64,000 bases of DNA from Devosia algicola (GTDB lineage: Bacteria > Pseudomonadota > Alphaproteobacteria > Rhizobiales > Devosiaceae). The translations under genes and the position numbers were made by a program. The DNA is taken from NCBI RefSeq assembly GCF_028816455.1, contig NZ_CP118246.1:3114501-3178500 (forward strand), given 5' to 3'. Below the pieces are notes generated by a model. It saw nothing but the letters and a program-made list of their open reading frames with translations. It had not been told where the DNA came from and searched no databases. Below, piece by piece: positions 28,574-39,257 of this stretch (positions are counted from its first letter, which is position 1; every line of letters starts with the position of its first letter).

Positions 28574-30304
28574 ATGGCATCGCCTGATACAGCTTCGTCC
28601 CCCTATCTGGTGCTGGCGCGCAAATATCGCCCGGTGAGTTTTTCAACGCTCATCGGTCAGGACGCCATGGTCCAGACCCTGGGCAATGCCTTCAAGCAAA
28701 ACCGCATCCATCATGCCTTCATGCTGACCGGTGTGCGCGGCGTTGGCAAAACCACGACTGCCCGCATTTTGGCGCGAGCCTTTAATTATGAAGACGCCTC
28801 GGGCAAGCATCCAACCCTTGACCTCGATGTCGAGGGCGAGCACTGCCGCGCCATTATCGAGGGTCGCCATATTGATGTTATCGAAATGGATGCCGCCTCC
28901 AACACAGGCATCGACAATATCCGCGAAATCATCGATTCCGTTAAATACGGGCCGGTGTCCGCGCCCTATAAAGTCTACATCATCGACGAAGTGCACATGC
29001 TCTCGACTCAGGCCTTCAATGGCCTGCTCAAAACGCTCGAAGAGCCGCCGCCCTATGTCAAATTTATCTTTGCGACCACCGAAATCCGCAAGGTGCCGGT
29101 CACCATTCTGTCGCGGTGCCAACGCTTCGATTTGCGCCGCATCACCCCCGAGACAATGACGGCCTATCTTGAAAATATTCTCGATCAGGAAAATATCGCC
29201 TTCGAAGCCGAGGCCATCGCCATGATCGTGCGGGCGGGCGAAGGATCGGCGCGCGATAACCTATCATTGCTGGATCAGGCGATTTCCCACGGTAACGGTC
29301 ATGTCAGTGCTGCCACCGTCAAGGCCATGCTGGGACTTGGGGATCGGGCGCGCACCATAGATTTGTTCGAGCATTTGATGAGCGGGCAGGTTGACAAAGC
29401 GCTTAACCTCATGCGTGAGCTTTATGATGCAGGCGCCGACCCCCAGACCATGATTGCCGATCTCGCCGATTTCACCCATCTTGTTACCCGCATCAAGGTG
29501 GTGCCAGCTGCTGCCGATGATGTTTCCCTGACCCCTGATGAGCGCGCACGCGGCGCCGAACTGGCAATAAAGCTGCCGATGCGGGCGCTGACGCGCTGCT
29601 GGCAGATATTGTTCAAGGGCTATGACGAAGTCTCGCGCGCTGGCAATGGCCTGCAGGCGGCTGAAATGGTGCTGGTCCGGTTGGCCTATGCCGCTGATTT
29701 GCCCAGTCCCGACGAATTGCTGGCCAAGCTGGCCAGCCAGCCCGCCCCCGCCAACCCGATGCCCCCACAAACTTTCAACCGGCCCGATGGTGGCGGTCAT
29801 CAAGCCATTCGGGTTGAAGCGCCGCGCGCCCAGCAAACCGTCCCACAAAGCCAGCCTCGGCCCAGACCTACTGCTGGGCCACGCAACTATGCCGAACTGA
29901 TTGCGCTGGCTAACGACAAGCGCGATATCATCGTAAAAATCGCCCTCGAATCCGATATGCGCCCCGTCGCCTTCTCTGAAGGGCGCATCGAGGTGGCGTT
30001 GAGTGATGGGGCGGATCCGGGCATTATCGCCACGCTGTCGGCGCGTCTGCAGCAATGGACCGGGCAGCGTTGGCTGGTGACGGTGTCGAACAAGGCGCCT
30101 GCCGGATCGACACTGCGCCAGATCAAGGAACAGCGTCAGAAAGCCGCCACCGACGAGGCGCATGATGATCCACTGGTCCAGGCAATTATAGAAACTTTTC
30201 CCGGTGCCAAGGTGGTCAATGTACGGGTGCGCGAAGATGCGCTCACCCCTGAATTTGACGCCGCGACCGAAGCGCCCCCCGAACCAGAGGACGACGAATT
30301 ATGA
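28574..30304 (+). CDS. dnaX: DNA polymerase III subunit gamma/tau
   Basis: Clamp-loader ATPase of the replicative polymerase, about 576 residues. P-loop [18 protein letters not shown], Walker B region [11 protein letters not shown], sensor/Arg-finger [12 protein letters not shown]. The zinc module is reduced to [12 protein letters not shown], as in related rhizobia. A Pro-rich linker and tau-like C-terminal domain follow. ATG 28574 has AAAGGG upstream; ATG 28556 is an alternative without a visible ribosome site. Stop overlaps the next start. Confidence 0.93.
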   Translation: MASPDTASSPYLVLARKYRPVSFSTLIGQDAMVQTLGNAFKQNRIHHAFMLTGVRGVGKTTTARILARAFNYEDASGKHPTLDLDVEGEHCRAIIEGRHIDVIEMDAASNTGIDNIREIIDSVKYGPVSAPYKVYIIDEVHMLSTQAFNGLLKTLEEPPPYVKFIFATTEIRKVPVTILSRCQRFDLRRITPETMTAYLENILDQENIAFEAEAIAMIVRAGEGSARDNLSLLDQAISHGNGHVSAATVKAMLGLGDRARTIDLFEHLMSGQVDKALNLMRELYDAGADPQTMIADLADFTHLVTRIKVVPAAADDVSLTPDERARGAELAIKLPMRALTRCWQILFKGYDEVSRAGNGLQAAEMVLVRLAYAADLPSPDELLAKLASQPAPANPMPPQTFNRPDGGGHQAIRVEAPRAQQTVPQSQPRPRPTAGPRNYAELIALANDKRDIIVKIALESDMRPVAFSEGRIEVALSDGADPGIIATLSARLQQWTGQRWLVTVSNKAPAGSTLRQIKEQRQKAATDEAHDDPLVQAIIETFPGAKVVNVRVREDALTPEFDAATEAPPEPEDDEL

Positions 30305-30624
30305 AAGATATCATGGGCATGATGAAGGCTGCCGGCGAAATGAAAGACAAGATGGAGGCCATGCAGGCCGAGCTTGCCAATCTTTTGGTCGAGGGCAAGT
30401 CTGGTGGTGGCATGGTCAAAATCACCCTGAACGGCAAGGGCGACCTGCGCGGCGTCAAGATTGATCCATCCATGTTCAAGGAAGACGATGTAGAAATCCT
30501 TGAAGACCTGATCGTTGCAGCCCACGCCGACGCCAAGACCAAGGTAGAAGCCGAAACCCAGAACCGCATGGCCGATGTAACCGCCGGGCTGCCCATCCCT
30601 CCGGGCATGAAGTTGCCGTTTTAG
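30301..30624 (+). CDS. YbaB/EbfC nucleoid-associated protein
   Basis: DNA-binding dimer of 107 residues. Typical helix ([19 protein letters not shown]) then the beta sheet region [20 protein letters not shown] and C-terminal helix ending with a short [10 protein letters not shown] tail. It overlaps dnaX by 4 bp and precedes recR, the conserved dnaX-ybaB-recR order. Confidence 0.95.
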   Translation: MKDIMGMMKAAGEMKDKMEAMQAELANLLVEGKSGGGMVKITLNGKGDLRGVKIDPSMFKEDDVEILEDLIVAAHADAKTKVEAETQNRMADVTAGLPIPPGMKLPF

Positions 30625-30655
30625 CGTCATTCACCCCGCACCCTGAGGCAAAAAA

Positions 30656-31252
30656 TTGGCGTCCGGCGGACCAGAAATTGAGCAATTGATCCAACTGCTG
30701 GCGCGCCTGCCCGGGCTCGGCCCGCGCTCGGCCAGGCGCGCCGTTCTGCACCTGATCAAGAAAAAGGAATCGCTGATGATTCCGCTTTCGGCGGCCCTTG
30801 ATCGCGCAGTGCTGGCGGTTAAAACCTGCGAAGTGTGCGGCAATGTCGACACGACCAGCCCGTGCGGTATCTGCGCCGACCCCAGGCGCACTGAATCGGG
30901 CATGCTCATCGTAGTGGAAGATGTGTCAGACCTGTGGGCGCTGGAACGCGCTGGCGTTGGTGCTGTGCGCTACCACGTACTCGGTGGCGTATTGTCACCG
31001 CTCGACGGCGTCGGCCCCGACGATATTTCAATCGCCTCACTGGTCGAGCGCGCCCCAACCTTCAAGGAAGTGGTGCTGGCGGTCAATGCTACAGTGGAAG
31101 GGCAAACAACCGCCCACTATATTACCGACCGCCTGACCGAGTCCGATACCAAAATTACCCGCCTCGCGCACGGCGTACCGGTTGGCGGCGAGTTGGATTA
31201 TCTTGACGAGGGCACCCTCAGTCAGGCGCTACGGGCCAGGACGCAGATTTAG
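30656..31252 (+). CDS. recR: Recombination protein RecR
   Basis: RecFOR-pathway protein of 198 residues. Helix-hairpin-helix [15 protein letters not shown], zinc finger [16 protein letters not shown] and Toprim domain starting [10 protein letters not shown]. Start codon is TTG with GAGG 7 bases upstream; no ATG fits the conserved N-terminus. The frame is intact. Confidence 0.94.
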   Translation: MASGGPEIEQLIQLLARLPGLGPRSARRAVLHLIKKKESLMIPLSAALDRAVLAVKTCEVCGNVDTTSPCGICADPRRTESGMLIVVEDVSDLWALERAGVGAVRYHVLGGVLSPLDGVGPDDISIASLVERAPTFKEVVLAVNATVEGQTTAHYITDRLTESDTKITRLAHGVPVGGELDYLDEGTLSQALRARTQI

Positions 31253-31262
31253 CTGACCAGCG

Positions 31263-31712
31263 TCAGCGCTCGTTGCGTCCGTCGTCCCAGATCACATCAT
31301 CTTCCACGACCTCTCCAGCCCCCTCAATGTCTTCAATGGCTTCGACATCGTCGGGCGAAAGGGAATCAAGGTGATCAGATGGGTCGCGGCTATCGGGTGC
31401 AGAAAGCGACGCATAGTCATCGGATTCATCAGCGTTGTCAGCATCGGTGCCAAGGCTTGCTATTGCGCGGTCTACCTCGCCCAACAATGCTGCCGGGTCC
31501 TCGCCACCAAAATCCGCCGATTCCCGCGCCGCAAGTTCGTGCCGAATTTCGTGCAACCTCTCCAGCCGCTGCTCGGCAGGCCGATCATCACCATAAAGCA
31601 GTTCCTCGATTTCACTCTGGCTGATGGGCTGGGCAATGCCCGGCTCGTCGCCCTCGTCGAAACTGGTTTCCTCTGACATCAACGTGCCGGGATTGTGGTG
31701 CTGCTGGCTCAT
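31263..31712 (-). CDS. Acidic protein of unknown function
   Basis: 149 residues, very rich in Asp and Glu, with no membrane segment. One stretch looks helical (ISQSEIEELLYGDD and RLERLHEIRHELAAR), and the C-terminal half is mostly acidic and probably disordered (DNADESDDYASL, AIEDIEGAGEVVEDD). I do not recognise a named family. ATG 31712 has AGGA 7 bases upstream; later Met 31679 is possible. Convergent with recR. Confidence 0.6.
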   Translation of the reverse strand: MSQQHHNPGTLMSEETSFDEGDEPGIAQPISQSEIEELLYGDDRPAEQRLERLHEIRHELAARESADFGGEDPAALLGEVDRAIASLGTDADNADESDDYASLSAPDSRDPSDHLDSLSPDDVEAIEDIEGAGEVVEDDVIWDDGRNER

Positions 31713-31800
31713 CTGATCGTCCTTGTAATTGGCGTTCAACTCCACCAACGCGCCAACTCGTGACAGGTTCACATAAGGGGCGGCTGCGACCCGAAGATGA

Positions 31801-32869
31801 TCATTGACCCAACTGACTCATCATCTTTTGGGAGAGCCTGGCATCTTCAAGCAGGGGTGTAAGGTCGCTGACTTGATCCAAAGAACCGACAATCGGCAGT
31901 CCTTTTATCCACGCATCCGTTATCGCCGAATGCGCGGCCGCTACCGCTGCGTCAGCGTTGATGGTGGTGAAAGGACGGTCGTGGTATGCACCCACAATTG
32001 ACTCAAAGTCAGCGACGCCAATCGAATTCTGCTTATTTGCCAGTTCTAGATAAGCACAAGCGAGTGCGTCACCGCGCTCCATCCACATATTCGAAAGCAT
32101 GGCACGCCGAAGGTGAGGCGAGAGGGATTTTGCGATCGGGAGACTCGGCAAAGCTGCTACCGAGCCACTTTGAATAAGGGGCGTAGCGTCGCTCGAGAAG
32201 GAACCCCATTCTCATCACGTCTCGCACGAGCCGCGCGGCAATAACACGTGAACCGAGATCGTCTCCAACTTGTCCTGCACGACCGACAAATGCCTGCTCT
32301 TCAGCGATGCGCCGCCACTGACATGCAATTTTGTATAGCCACACATCATCCGGAAAGTATTCCAAACGATGTCGGGCTTGACCCAGGCGGTCATCGTCAT
32401 CACGGAACACAGCACCCGATGTAAAGGCAAGTAGCTTCTGCTCGGCAAAGCCGAGCCATTGACGTGCATTGAGGCTTGCCGTCGAACGAAGGGCGAAATG
32501 CTCTTCTAAGCGCGCCTCGAGCGTGTGAAATTCTAGCCCGTGTCCAGGGGATCCCGCTGCTTCGACGCCGTTCGCTGGCGGGTGCGGTCGGCTGCGCCAG
32601 CCAATAGGCTCTCCAAGATAGCTAGCTGGTGCGGACTTTGAAAATTCAGCTACAAGCCACCGCGCATCGTTGCGGAAGCTATCCTGAGATACGTATATGT
32701 GGACGCGCGGTCCCCAATTGTGGTCTTTGGAGGTCTCGTCGTCAAAGCCAATTAGTTCCGATCCATAGCCGATCAATGCAGCGGAATAGCTGAGCTCGGG
32801 CGCAACCTGGCTTAGCCAGGGTCTGACGATTTCGGTATAGAAACCCCGTGATAATTCGATCCCCTTCAT
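31801..32869 (-). CDS. DUF4037 domain protein (frameshifted as given)
   Basis: About 355 residues after repair. The N-terminus has the nucleotidyltransferase-like pattern of DUF4037 proteins: GYGSELIGFDDETSKDHNWG, then PRVHIYVS. A helical C-terminal part follows (LEYFPDDVWLYKIACQWRR). The frame changes near 32143: the coding strand reads GAGTCTC; one base less gives GAGCTC and joins SSFAELPIAKSLSPHLRRAM. This is the only site where the extra base is a T on that strand. Codon choice looks less G+C-biased than in neighbours, so it may be acquired. Function unknown; possibly a nucleotidyltransferase-type resistance or tRNA/antitoxin enzyme. Confidence 0.75.
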
Positions 32870-32976
32870 CGCGCCTTCCCGCTACCTTTGTGCCACGACA
32901 ATTACAACACCGCCGCGCTAACGGACAAACAGGAGATAGCAAACGCAAAACTCAAATTTTTTCGTCCAGATTCTCC

Positions 32977-33261
32977 TCAGGCGGGGGCGCTTTTTGCCAC
33001 GAAATGGCGTTGAACATTTGCAGTGGCAACCATGCGTTGCATGTCCTCGGATGGACCTTCATTGCGAAACGACTGCAGGGCCGCTTCGGAGGCCCATTCC
33101 TCATAAACATTCGCGATGTCAGGTTCTATAGGATCGGCAGACACGACAAACCAGTTACATCCCTCAGCTTGGCGCGCCGCTTCGATAGCTGTACGAGAAG
33201 CCGTTAAGAAGGCCTCGCGTTGGCCAGGATGCAAGGCAATTGTTCCTGAGATGATGACCAT
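32977..33261 (-). CDS. ABM-domain monooxygenase-like protein
   Basis: 94 residues, single antibiotic-biosynthesis-monooxygenase/YgiN-like domain. Typical features are the first strand MVIISGTIALHPGQREAF, the central GCNWFVVSADP, and YEEWASEAALQSF. Such dimers act on quinols or bind heme; no specific substrate can be assigned here. Upstream lies an inverted repeat. Confidence 0.78.
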   Translation of the reverse strand: MVIISGTIALHPGQREAFLTASRTAIEAARQAEGCNWFVVSADPIEPDIANVYEEWASEAALQSFRNEGPSEDMQRMVATANVQRHFVAKSAPA

Positions 33262-33313
33262 TTCAACTCCCGCTCACGAATACAGGCTCTGGTTCATACT
33301 GCGTGATGGACCT

Positions 33314-33329
33314 TTGATGTACAAATCAA
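33314..33329. promoter_or_regulatory. Inverted repeat upstream of the ABM gene
   Basis: TTGAT-GTACAA-ATCAA, 5-bp perfect arms, about 55 bases upstream of the ABM start. It could be a regulator site. The gap around it (33262-33447) shows no convincing gene. Confidence 0.25.
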
Positions 33330-33447
33330 GTTCCATGCGCCATGTCGCGGACCTGTCAATTATGGTGACAAAACGACGCAACAGTCCGGTCAGCGAAATT
33401 GCGCGCATTGGCCCTCTATAACCGCACAGCGTGCCTCCAGCGCCCCA

Positions 33448-34596
33448 TCACTCCCCCGCCAGCCGCGCGCGTTCTTCTTCAAAATCCATCAGATCGATGC
33501 GCTCGCTGCGCTTGGTGACCTTGCTGGTCGAAATCAGAATATCGCCAATATCCTTGTTGGCCTGGGTGAAATGGGTCTGCAATTTATTGACCCGCTCGTC
33601 GAGCCGCCCCACATCGGCCAAGAGTTCGCGCACTTCCTTTTGAATGAGATGCGCCTGCTCGCGCATCCGAACATCGCGCAACAAGGCCTGTATGACCTGA
33701 ATGGACAGCATCAGTAAGGCAGGGGACACAATCACCACCCGCTGCCGCACGGCCTTTTGCACCACATCCTCGAATTTTTCATGGATATCGGCAAATATCG
33801 ATTCCGAGGGCACGAACATGAACGCCGTGTCCTGCGTCTCGCCATTGATCAGATATTTTTCCGCAATGGCGCGCACATGCACATCAATATCGGCCTTGAA
33901 CTGACTGCTGGCCTGCCGAATCTCATCAGGAGAAACCGCTTCATTGATGCGTTGCCAGCTTTCGAGCGGAAATTTCGCATCGATCACCAGCGACGGACCC
34001 TCATTGGGCATCAGCACCAGACAGTCCGGTCGCTTGCCGTTGGAAAGCGTTGCCTGAAACGAATAGGCGTTAGGCGCCAGCCCATCAGCAATGATCGCCT
34101 CCATCCGCCCCTGCCCAAAAGCGCCACGCGTCTGCTTGTTGGCCAATATTGATTGTAGCGAGACGATTTCGCCCGACAGCGACGTCATGGTCGACTGCGC
34201 CCGGTCGATCACTGCCAATCGCTCATGCAGCTTGTTCAGCCCTTCATCGGTCTTGGTGCGCGTTTCCTGCAATGCCTGCCCAACGCGCTGGCTGGTATTG
34301 TCGAGCCGCTCATTGACCAACCGCGCCAGATCCGATGTGCGCGAGCCAAAAATTTCCGACATCGTCTGCATGCGACCGGTCATTTCGGACTGAATACGCA
34401 TGAGATCGGCCAGATGTTTCTCGGTCTCAGCACCCCGCTGGGTTGCTGCTGCAACCTCCGCAGCGCGATCCCTGCTCGTGCGCCAGGCGCTGATCAACAG
34501 CCCCAGCAACAGGATTGTGATGAGGCCAAAGCCGCAAACGGCCAGCGTCAAAAGGCTGATCGGGTACTGTCCGAGCGAAAAAACGATTATGTCCAT
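33448..34596 (-). CDS. rmuC: DNA recombination protein RmuC homolog
   Basis: 382 residues. One N-terminal membrane helix (LLTLAVCGFGLITILLLGLL), a coiled-coil region of about 110 residues, then the RmuC nuclease-like domain (GQGRMEAIIADGL, VIDAKFPLESW, AFMFVPSESIFADIHE). RmuC limits inversion at short inverted repeats in E. coli. Single gene, divergent from def. Confidence 0.92.
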   Translation of the reverse strand: MDIIVFSLGQYPISLLTLAVCGFGLITILLLGLLISAWRTSRDRAAEVAAATQRGAETEKHLADLMRIQSEMTGRMQTMSEIFGSRTSDLARLVNERLDNTSQRVGQALQETRTKTDEGLNKLHERLAVIDRAQSTMTSLSGEIVSLQSILANKQTRGAFGQGRMEAIIADGLAPNAYSFQATLSNGKRPDCLVLMPNEGPSLVIDAKFPLESWQRINEAVSPDEIRQASSQFKADIDVHVRAIAEKYLINGETQDTAFMFVPSESIFADIHEKFEDVVQKAVRQRVVIVSPALLMLSIQVIQALLRDVRMREQAHLIQKEVRELLADVGRLDERVNKLQTHFTQANKDIGDILISTSKVTKRSERIDLMDFEEERARLAGE

Positions 34597-34702
34597 CGCC
34601 GCACTCTAACCGATTCGCGCGTTCCTAGAATGTTCCAGATGGTTGACCGCGACGCTGAAAATACCATATCGAAAGGCAGGTTTTGCAAAGGACAAGTTTT
34701 CC

Positions 34703-35218
34703 ATGGCCATTCGCCCCATTCTCGTCATTCCCGATGCCCGGTTGCGCGCCGTCGCTGATCCCGTTGTCGCGGTGGACGATGATATCAAGGCGCTGGTCAA
34801 GGACATGCTCGAAACCATGTACGATGCGCCTGGCATTGGCTTGGCGGCTCCCCAGATCGGGGTTTTGCGCCGCGTCGTCGTCATGGACCTTGCCAAGGAA
34901 GATGAGCCCGCCGCCCCACTGGTGATGATCAATCCCGAAATTCTCAAACTTTCCGATGAGACGGTCATCACCGAAGAAGGCTGCTTGTCGATCCCCGAAC
35001 TCTATTATGACGTCGAACGTCCCGCCGCCGTTACCGTGCGCTATACCGATCTTAATGGCGAAGCCGTTGATCTGGATGCCTCGGACCGCCTCGCCATATG
35101 CGTGCAGCATGAACTCGATCACCTCGATGGCGTTCTCTATATTGACTATCTATCCCGCCTCAAGCGCGACCGGGTGATCAAGAAGTTTGACAAGGCCGCC
35201 AAACGCGCCGCCGGCTAA
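34703..35218 (+). CDS. def: Peptide deformylase
   Basis: Removes the formyl group from nascent proteins. 171 residues from ATG 34703 (MAIRPILVIPD); the in-frame upstream ATG 34643 adds non-conserved residues. All three motifs are present: GIGLAAPQIG, EEGCLSIPE (metal Cys) and QHELDHLDG (two metal His and catalytic Glu). It is followed by fmt, the enzyme that adds the formyl group to Met-tRNA. Confidence 0.95.
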   Translation: MAIRPILVIPDARLRAVADPVVAVDDDIKALVKDMLETMYDAPGIGLAAPQIGVLRRVVVMDLAKEDEPAAPLVMINPEILKLSDETVITEEGCLSIPELYYDVERPAAVTVRYTDLNGEAVDLDASDRLAICVQHELDHLDGVLYIDYLSRLKRDRVIKKFDKAAKRAAG

Positions 35219-35275
35219 GCTAATTTGCCCGCCATATTGATGCCTTTGCGACGGGCATAGCAGGAGCCAACCGCC

Positions 35276-36202
35276 ATGCGCGTCATCTTCATGGGTACGC
35301 CCGATTTTTCCGTACCGACGCTGACCGAAATTGTTGCCGCCGGGCATGAAGTGGTCGCGGTCTATACCCGCGCGCCCAAGCCCGCCGGACGCGGGCAGGT
35401 TGAGCGGAAATCGCCCATCCATCTCGCCGCTGAAAATTTCGCCATCCCGGTCCATACGCCAAAATCGCTCAAGGGTGCCGACGAGCAGGCTGAATTTGCC
35501 AGCCACAATGCTGATGTGGCCGTCGTCGTCGCCTATGGCCTGTTATTGCCAAAGCCGGTGCTCGAGGTGCCTGTCCATGGTTGCCTCAATCTTCACGGCT
35601 CGCTTCTGCCGCGTTGGCGCGGTGCCGCCCCCATCCAGCGCGCCATCATGCAGGGCGATACTCGCACCGGCGTCATGGTCATGCAAATGGATGAGGGGCT
35701 GGACACCGGCGCCATCGGGCTTGCTGACGAAATGGCCATCGGACCCGACCTGACGGCGGGTGAATTGCACGACATCATGATGCGCACCGGCGCCGATTTG
35801 ATGGGGCGGGCACTGGCAGCGCTTGAGCGCGGCAGTCTTGAATTTACCCCGCAGCCCGAAACAGGCGCGCTCTATGCCAAAAAAATCGAAAAGGCAGAAG
35901 CGCGTATCGACTGGTCGCGCCCAGCCCAAGATATCCATAACCACATTCGTGGCTTGTCGCCCTTTCCCGGCGCCTGGTTTGAAATCGAGCTTGCGGGCAA
36001 GCGCGTGCGCATCAAGGCGCTGCGCTCGACTTTGGCCGCTGGTAATGGAGCGCCAGGAACATTGCTGCCGGGTGAACTGATCATTGCCTGCGGCTCTGGC
36101 GCCGTGCGCCTCATACAGGTGCAGCGCGAGGGAAAGACCCCGATGGATGCCGCCACCTTCCTTCGTGGCGTCGCCGGGCAATTGCCCGCGACCGTGCTCT
36201 GA
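35276..36202 (+). CDS. fmt: Methionyl-tRNA formyltransferase
   Basis: Formylates initiator Met-tRNA with 10-formyl-THF. 308 residues. N-terminal catalytic domain with [29 protein letters not shown] and the catalytic Asp region [11 protein letters not shown]-terminal tRNA-binding domain from about residue 205. GGAG ribosome site upstream. truA starts one base after its stop. Confidence 0.95.
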   Translation: MRVIFMGTPDFSVPTLTEIVAAGHEVVAVYTRAPKPAGRGQVERKSPIHLAAENFAIPVHTPKSLKGADEQAEFASHNADVAVVVAYGLLLPKPVLEVPVHGCLNLHGSLLPRWRGAAPIQRAIMQGDTRTGVMVMQMDEGLDTGAIGLADEMAIGPDLTAGELHDIMMRTGADLMGRALAALERGSLEFTPQPETGALYAKKIEKAEARIDWSRPAQDIHNHIRGLSPFPGAWFEIELAGKRVRIKALRSTLAAGNGAPGTLLPGELIIACGSGAVRLIQVQREGKTPMDAATFLRGVAGQLPATVL

Positions 36203-36203
36203 G

Positions 36204-36942
36204 ATGCCCCGTTATAAACTTACCATCGAATATGACGGCACCCCCTTTTGCGGTTGGCAACGTCAGGTCGAGCAGCCCTCCGTGCAGCAGGAACTGGAAA
36301 CCGCAATTACCGCGTTTTCAGGCGAAACCGTCAACACCCAGGCGGCTGGGCGCACCGACACTGGCGTGCATGCTCTGGGGCAGGTGGCCCATTTTGATCT
36401 GAGCCGCGAGTGGGATCCATTCCGCATCCGCGAAGCAATCAACCACCATCTGCGACGCCACCCCGTCACCATTCTGCTGGCTGAAGCTGTGCCCGAGACC
36501 TTCGAGTCGCGTTTTTCGGCCCTGGCGCGCCACTATGAATATCGCATTCTCAATCGGCGCGCACCGGCGGCATTGGAACGTCACCATGTGTGGCACGTGC
36601 CCGTGCCGCTTGATGCCGATAAAATGCACGAAGCCGCACAATTGATTTTAGGCACACACGATTTTACCACTTTCCGCGCTGCGGCCTGCCAGTCCAAATC
36701 ACCGCTTAAATCGCTCGATTATTTGTCGGTGCGACGCGAGCCTGGATCACATTGTGATCACCGCCAGGGCCCGCAGTTTCCTGCACCATCAGGTCCGTTC
36801 AATGGTCGGATCACTCAAGCTGGTCGGTCAGGGAAAATGGACGCCGCAGGATTTCCGCGCGGCGCTCGACGCGGCCCAACGCAGCCGCTGCGGTGCATTG
36901 GCGCCGCCCGACGGGCTCTATCTCACCCACGTCGTCTATTAG
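36204..36942 (+). CDS. truA: tRNA pseudouridine(38-40) synthase (frameshifted as given)
   Basis: Modifies U38-40 of the tRNA anticodon arm. About 245 residues after repair, the normal size. The catalytic aspartate is in [14 protein letters not shown]. The frame changes at GAGCCT 36738-36743; reading GAGCT gives [18 protein letters not shown] and continues to [13 protein letters not shown] and the C-terminal GLYLTHVVY. Follows fmt with no gap, so def-fmt-truA are probably co-transcribed. Confidence 0.92.
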
Positions 36943-37520
36943 CTGGCGACCGGGGCGGGCATAAATACCGACAGCAGTGCCAACCCGATAAACAGCGCGA
37001 TGCCATCAACGACCAGCAGCAAGAAAATCTGCGATGGCTTCAGCGTGGCAATGAAGCGCCCCACATTGATAAACAGGATCAGGCTGCCAATCAGGATGGC
37101 GAGCAGCAGCATGAGGCCTGGTATAGCCAATCCCATGCCGACGATGGCGAAGGCGATCTGTAGCGCGATGGCGCTGAAAAAGGTCACCCAATTGCTGGCG
37201 ACCAGATAGGGAATAAAGCCATCCAGTCGCCCGATCAGATTAAAGAACCCGTAGGCGGCACCGGCCTGAATACCATAGGCCAGAAGGCTCAAGATAATGT
37301 CGAGCGTCGGCGTTGGGGGTGCCGCGGTTTCGGGGTCGAACGGCAATGGTGCGAAACTGGCCAGCGTGACCGCGACCAGAACCATGGCGAAACTGCCTAC
37401 CAACCCGCTTAGCGACAGTTCGAAATACCGGGACGCTCCCCGATTGCCGGTCAGTAGCGCATAAACACCGCGTGCGGCATCCTGGGCTTCTTCAAGAAAA
37501 GTGGCTGGCGATTGGGACAC
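36939..37520 (-). CDS. Yip1-like integral membrane protein
   Basis: 193 residues with about five hydrophobic segments after a short soluble N-terminus ([16 protein letters not shown]). The pattern resembles small Yip1/DUF1282-type bacterial membrane proteins; no catalytic motif seen. Its stop overlaps the truA stop region. It lies with the next gene in one direction, upstream neighbour at 12 bp. Confidence 0.7.
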   Translation of the reverse strand: MSQSPATFLEEAQDAARGVYALLTGNRGASRYFELSLSGLVGSFAMVLVAVTLASFAPLPFDPETAAPPTPTLDIILSLLAYGIQAGAAYGFFNLIGRLDGFIPYLVASNWVTFFSAIALQIAFAIVGMGLAIPGLMLLLAILIGSLILFINVGRFIATLKPSQIFLLLVVDGIALFIGLALLSVFMPAPVAS

Positions 37521-37532
37521 TGGGTAAACCGA

Positions 37533-38072
37533 TCAGAGAGACGAAGTGGCAGGGATAGTGAGCATGTAAAGGCTTGCGGGCATTGCCACAAGCAGTGCCA
37601 GCGCTAAAATTGCAAATACCAGCGCCCCGATGGGGTTCAATTTGGTCGCGGTTCGGACCAGCCGATAGAGCAGATATCCCAGTCCTAGCAGTGCCAGTCC
37701 CGCCAGCGACCCGCTGATCGCCGCCAGTGCGGAACGGGCAACAACATAGGCGGCAAGCGCGTAAATTGCCGGAACGATCATCAAAAGCGCCATCGATCCA
37801 TGCCGCGTCAGCAGGCACAGCAGCAATATTGCCACAACGATGGCAACCAGCCCCAGACACTCAGCAAACACGGCACCCGCGATAGTGTCTTGCGGCATCG
37901 ATTGGCCCATCGTGCTCACCAGCGTGGCGACCAGCGCAACGAGGACAAATATAACCAGGGCGGTGATCAGCCCGGCGGCGGACAGGCGAAAATTGGATCG
38001 CCATTCATCCCCATCCCGCAAAATGCCCGCCCAACCCCGAAACGCACCCCTCAGTGCCTGCCAGATTTTCAT
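37533..38072 (-). CDS. Integral membrane protein of unknown function
   Basis: 179 residues. After an amphipathic N-terminus (IWQALRGAFRGWAGILRDG) come about five hydrophobic segments, with LLTRHGSMALLMIVPAIYAL and LLGLGYLLYRLV as landmarks. I do not recognise the family. It sits 3 bp after dapE in the same direction and 12 bp before the Yip1-like gene, so the three are likely one transcript. Confidence 0.7.
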   Translation of the reverse strand: MKIWQALRGAFRGWAGILRDGDEWRSNFRLSAAGLITALVIFVLVALVATLVSTMGQSMPQDTIAGAVFAECLGLVAIVVAILLLCLLTRHGSMALLMIVPAIYALAAYVVARSALAAISGSLAGLALLGLGYLLYRLVRTATKLNPIGALVFAILALALLVAMPASLYMLTIPATSSL

Positions 38073-38075
38073 GGC

Positions 38076-39233
38076 TTAAAGACCAAAATAGCGCCCCATA
38101 AAGGCGCCATAGATGGCACTAAGGCCCGTAACGTCCGCAACAGCAACATGTTCGTCGCTTTTGTGCATCGACGTGCCGACCAGACCGCACTCCACAACCG
38201 GACAGTAATTTGCGATAAAGCGCGCGTCGGACGTGCCACCGCCGGTCGAAAGGTCTGGACGACGCCCGGTCACACTCAAAATGGCTTCACGCAGGCTTTC
38301 CACCTCTGCGCCAATTGGCGACAGGAACGCGCGCGATGGCGTTGCCGCCACCTCAAACTGAATGGCGCAGCCGCAGTTCGCAATGCTGGCGATCTGCTCG
38401 TTCGCCCAATTGGTTAGGGTCTCGGGCGTCCAAAGGTCATTATAGCGAATATTGAACCGCGCCGTCCCGGTCGCGGGGATGACGTTGCTGGTGGGATTGC
38501 CAACGTCAATGCTGATAAATTCGAGATTGCTGGCGGGAAAGTGTGGTGTGCCACTGTCAATCTGCTGCTGATCAAGTGCGGTAACAATGGCGGCCAATAC
38601 CGGCAGGGGATTGTTGGCCTTGTCTGGATAGGCCACATGGCCCTGAACACCGTGTACGATTATCCGCCCCGAGAATGAGCCGCGCCGCCCGATCTTGATG
38701 CTGTCACCCAATTGGGCTGTCGAGCCCGGTTCACCGACAATGGCGAAATCGAATTCGTGGCCATTGTCACGCGCCCATGCCATCAGCTTGGCGGTGCCAT
38801 TGACCGCATCGGCTTCTTCATCATTGGTAATCGCCAGCGCTATGGTACCGGCCTCGGCGGGAATATTGGCAAGCGCCCCGATAAAGGCGGCAATGCCGCT
38901 TTTCATGTCGGCGGCGCCGCGACCAAAAATCTTGCCATCGGCAAGCCGGGGCACGAACGGATCGCTAGTCCAGTCAGCCAGATCGCCTGGCGGCACGACA
39001 TCGGTATGTCCGGCAAACAGCAGACGCTTGCCGCCTGTGCCCCGCGTCGCGAACAGATTGTCGACAGGGTAGGAGCCATCGCCCTCGAAGCGGAGCCGAT
39101 TGACGACAAAACCCAGCGGCTGCAAGGCTGCTTCCAGCACACCAAGCGCGCCCGCTTCCTCGGGTGTAACCGAAGCGCAGGCAATCAAGTCAGATAGCAA
39201 TTGGACGGGATCATCCCCGATACCGGCAACCAT
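38076..39233 (-). CDS. dapE: Succinyl-diaminopimelate desuccinylase
   Basis: Di-zinc hydrolase of 385 residues in the lysine/meso-DAP pathway. Motifs LFAGHTDVVPPGD, GRGAADMKSGIAAF (metal Asp) and TNDEEADAVNGT (catalytic Glu) are all present, with C-terminal GTSMHKSDEHV. The frame is intact. dapD, an earlier step of the same pathway, is two genes upstream in the same orientation. Confidence 0.95.
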   Translation of the reverse strand: MVAGIGDDPVQLLSDLIACASVTPEEAGALGVLEAALQPLGFVVNRLRFEGDGSYPVDNLFATRGTGGKRLLFAGHTDVVPPGDLADWTSDPFVPRLADGKIFGRGAADMKSGIAAFIGALANIPAEAGTIALAITNDEEADAVNGTAKLMAWARDNGHEFDFAIVGEPGSTAQLGDSIKIGRRGSFSGRIIVHGVQGHVAYPDKANNPLPVLAAIVTALDQQQIDSGTPHFPASNLEFISIDVGNPTSNVIPATGTARFNIRYNDLWTPETLTNWANEQIASIANCGCAIQFEVAATPSRAFLSPIGAEVESLREAILSVTGRRPDLSTGGGTSDARFIANYCPVVECGLVGTSMHKSDEHVAVADVTGLSAIYGAFMGRYFGL

Positions 39234-39257
39234 GTCCCGTCCGTTTCCTGCCCAAAG

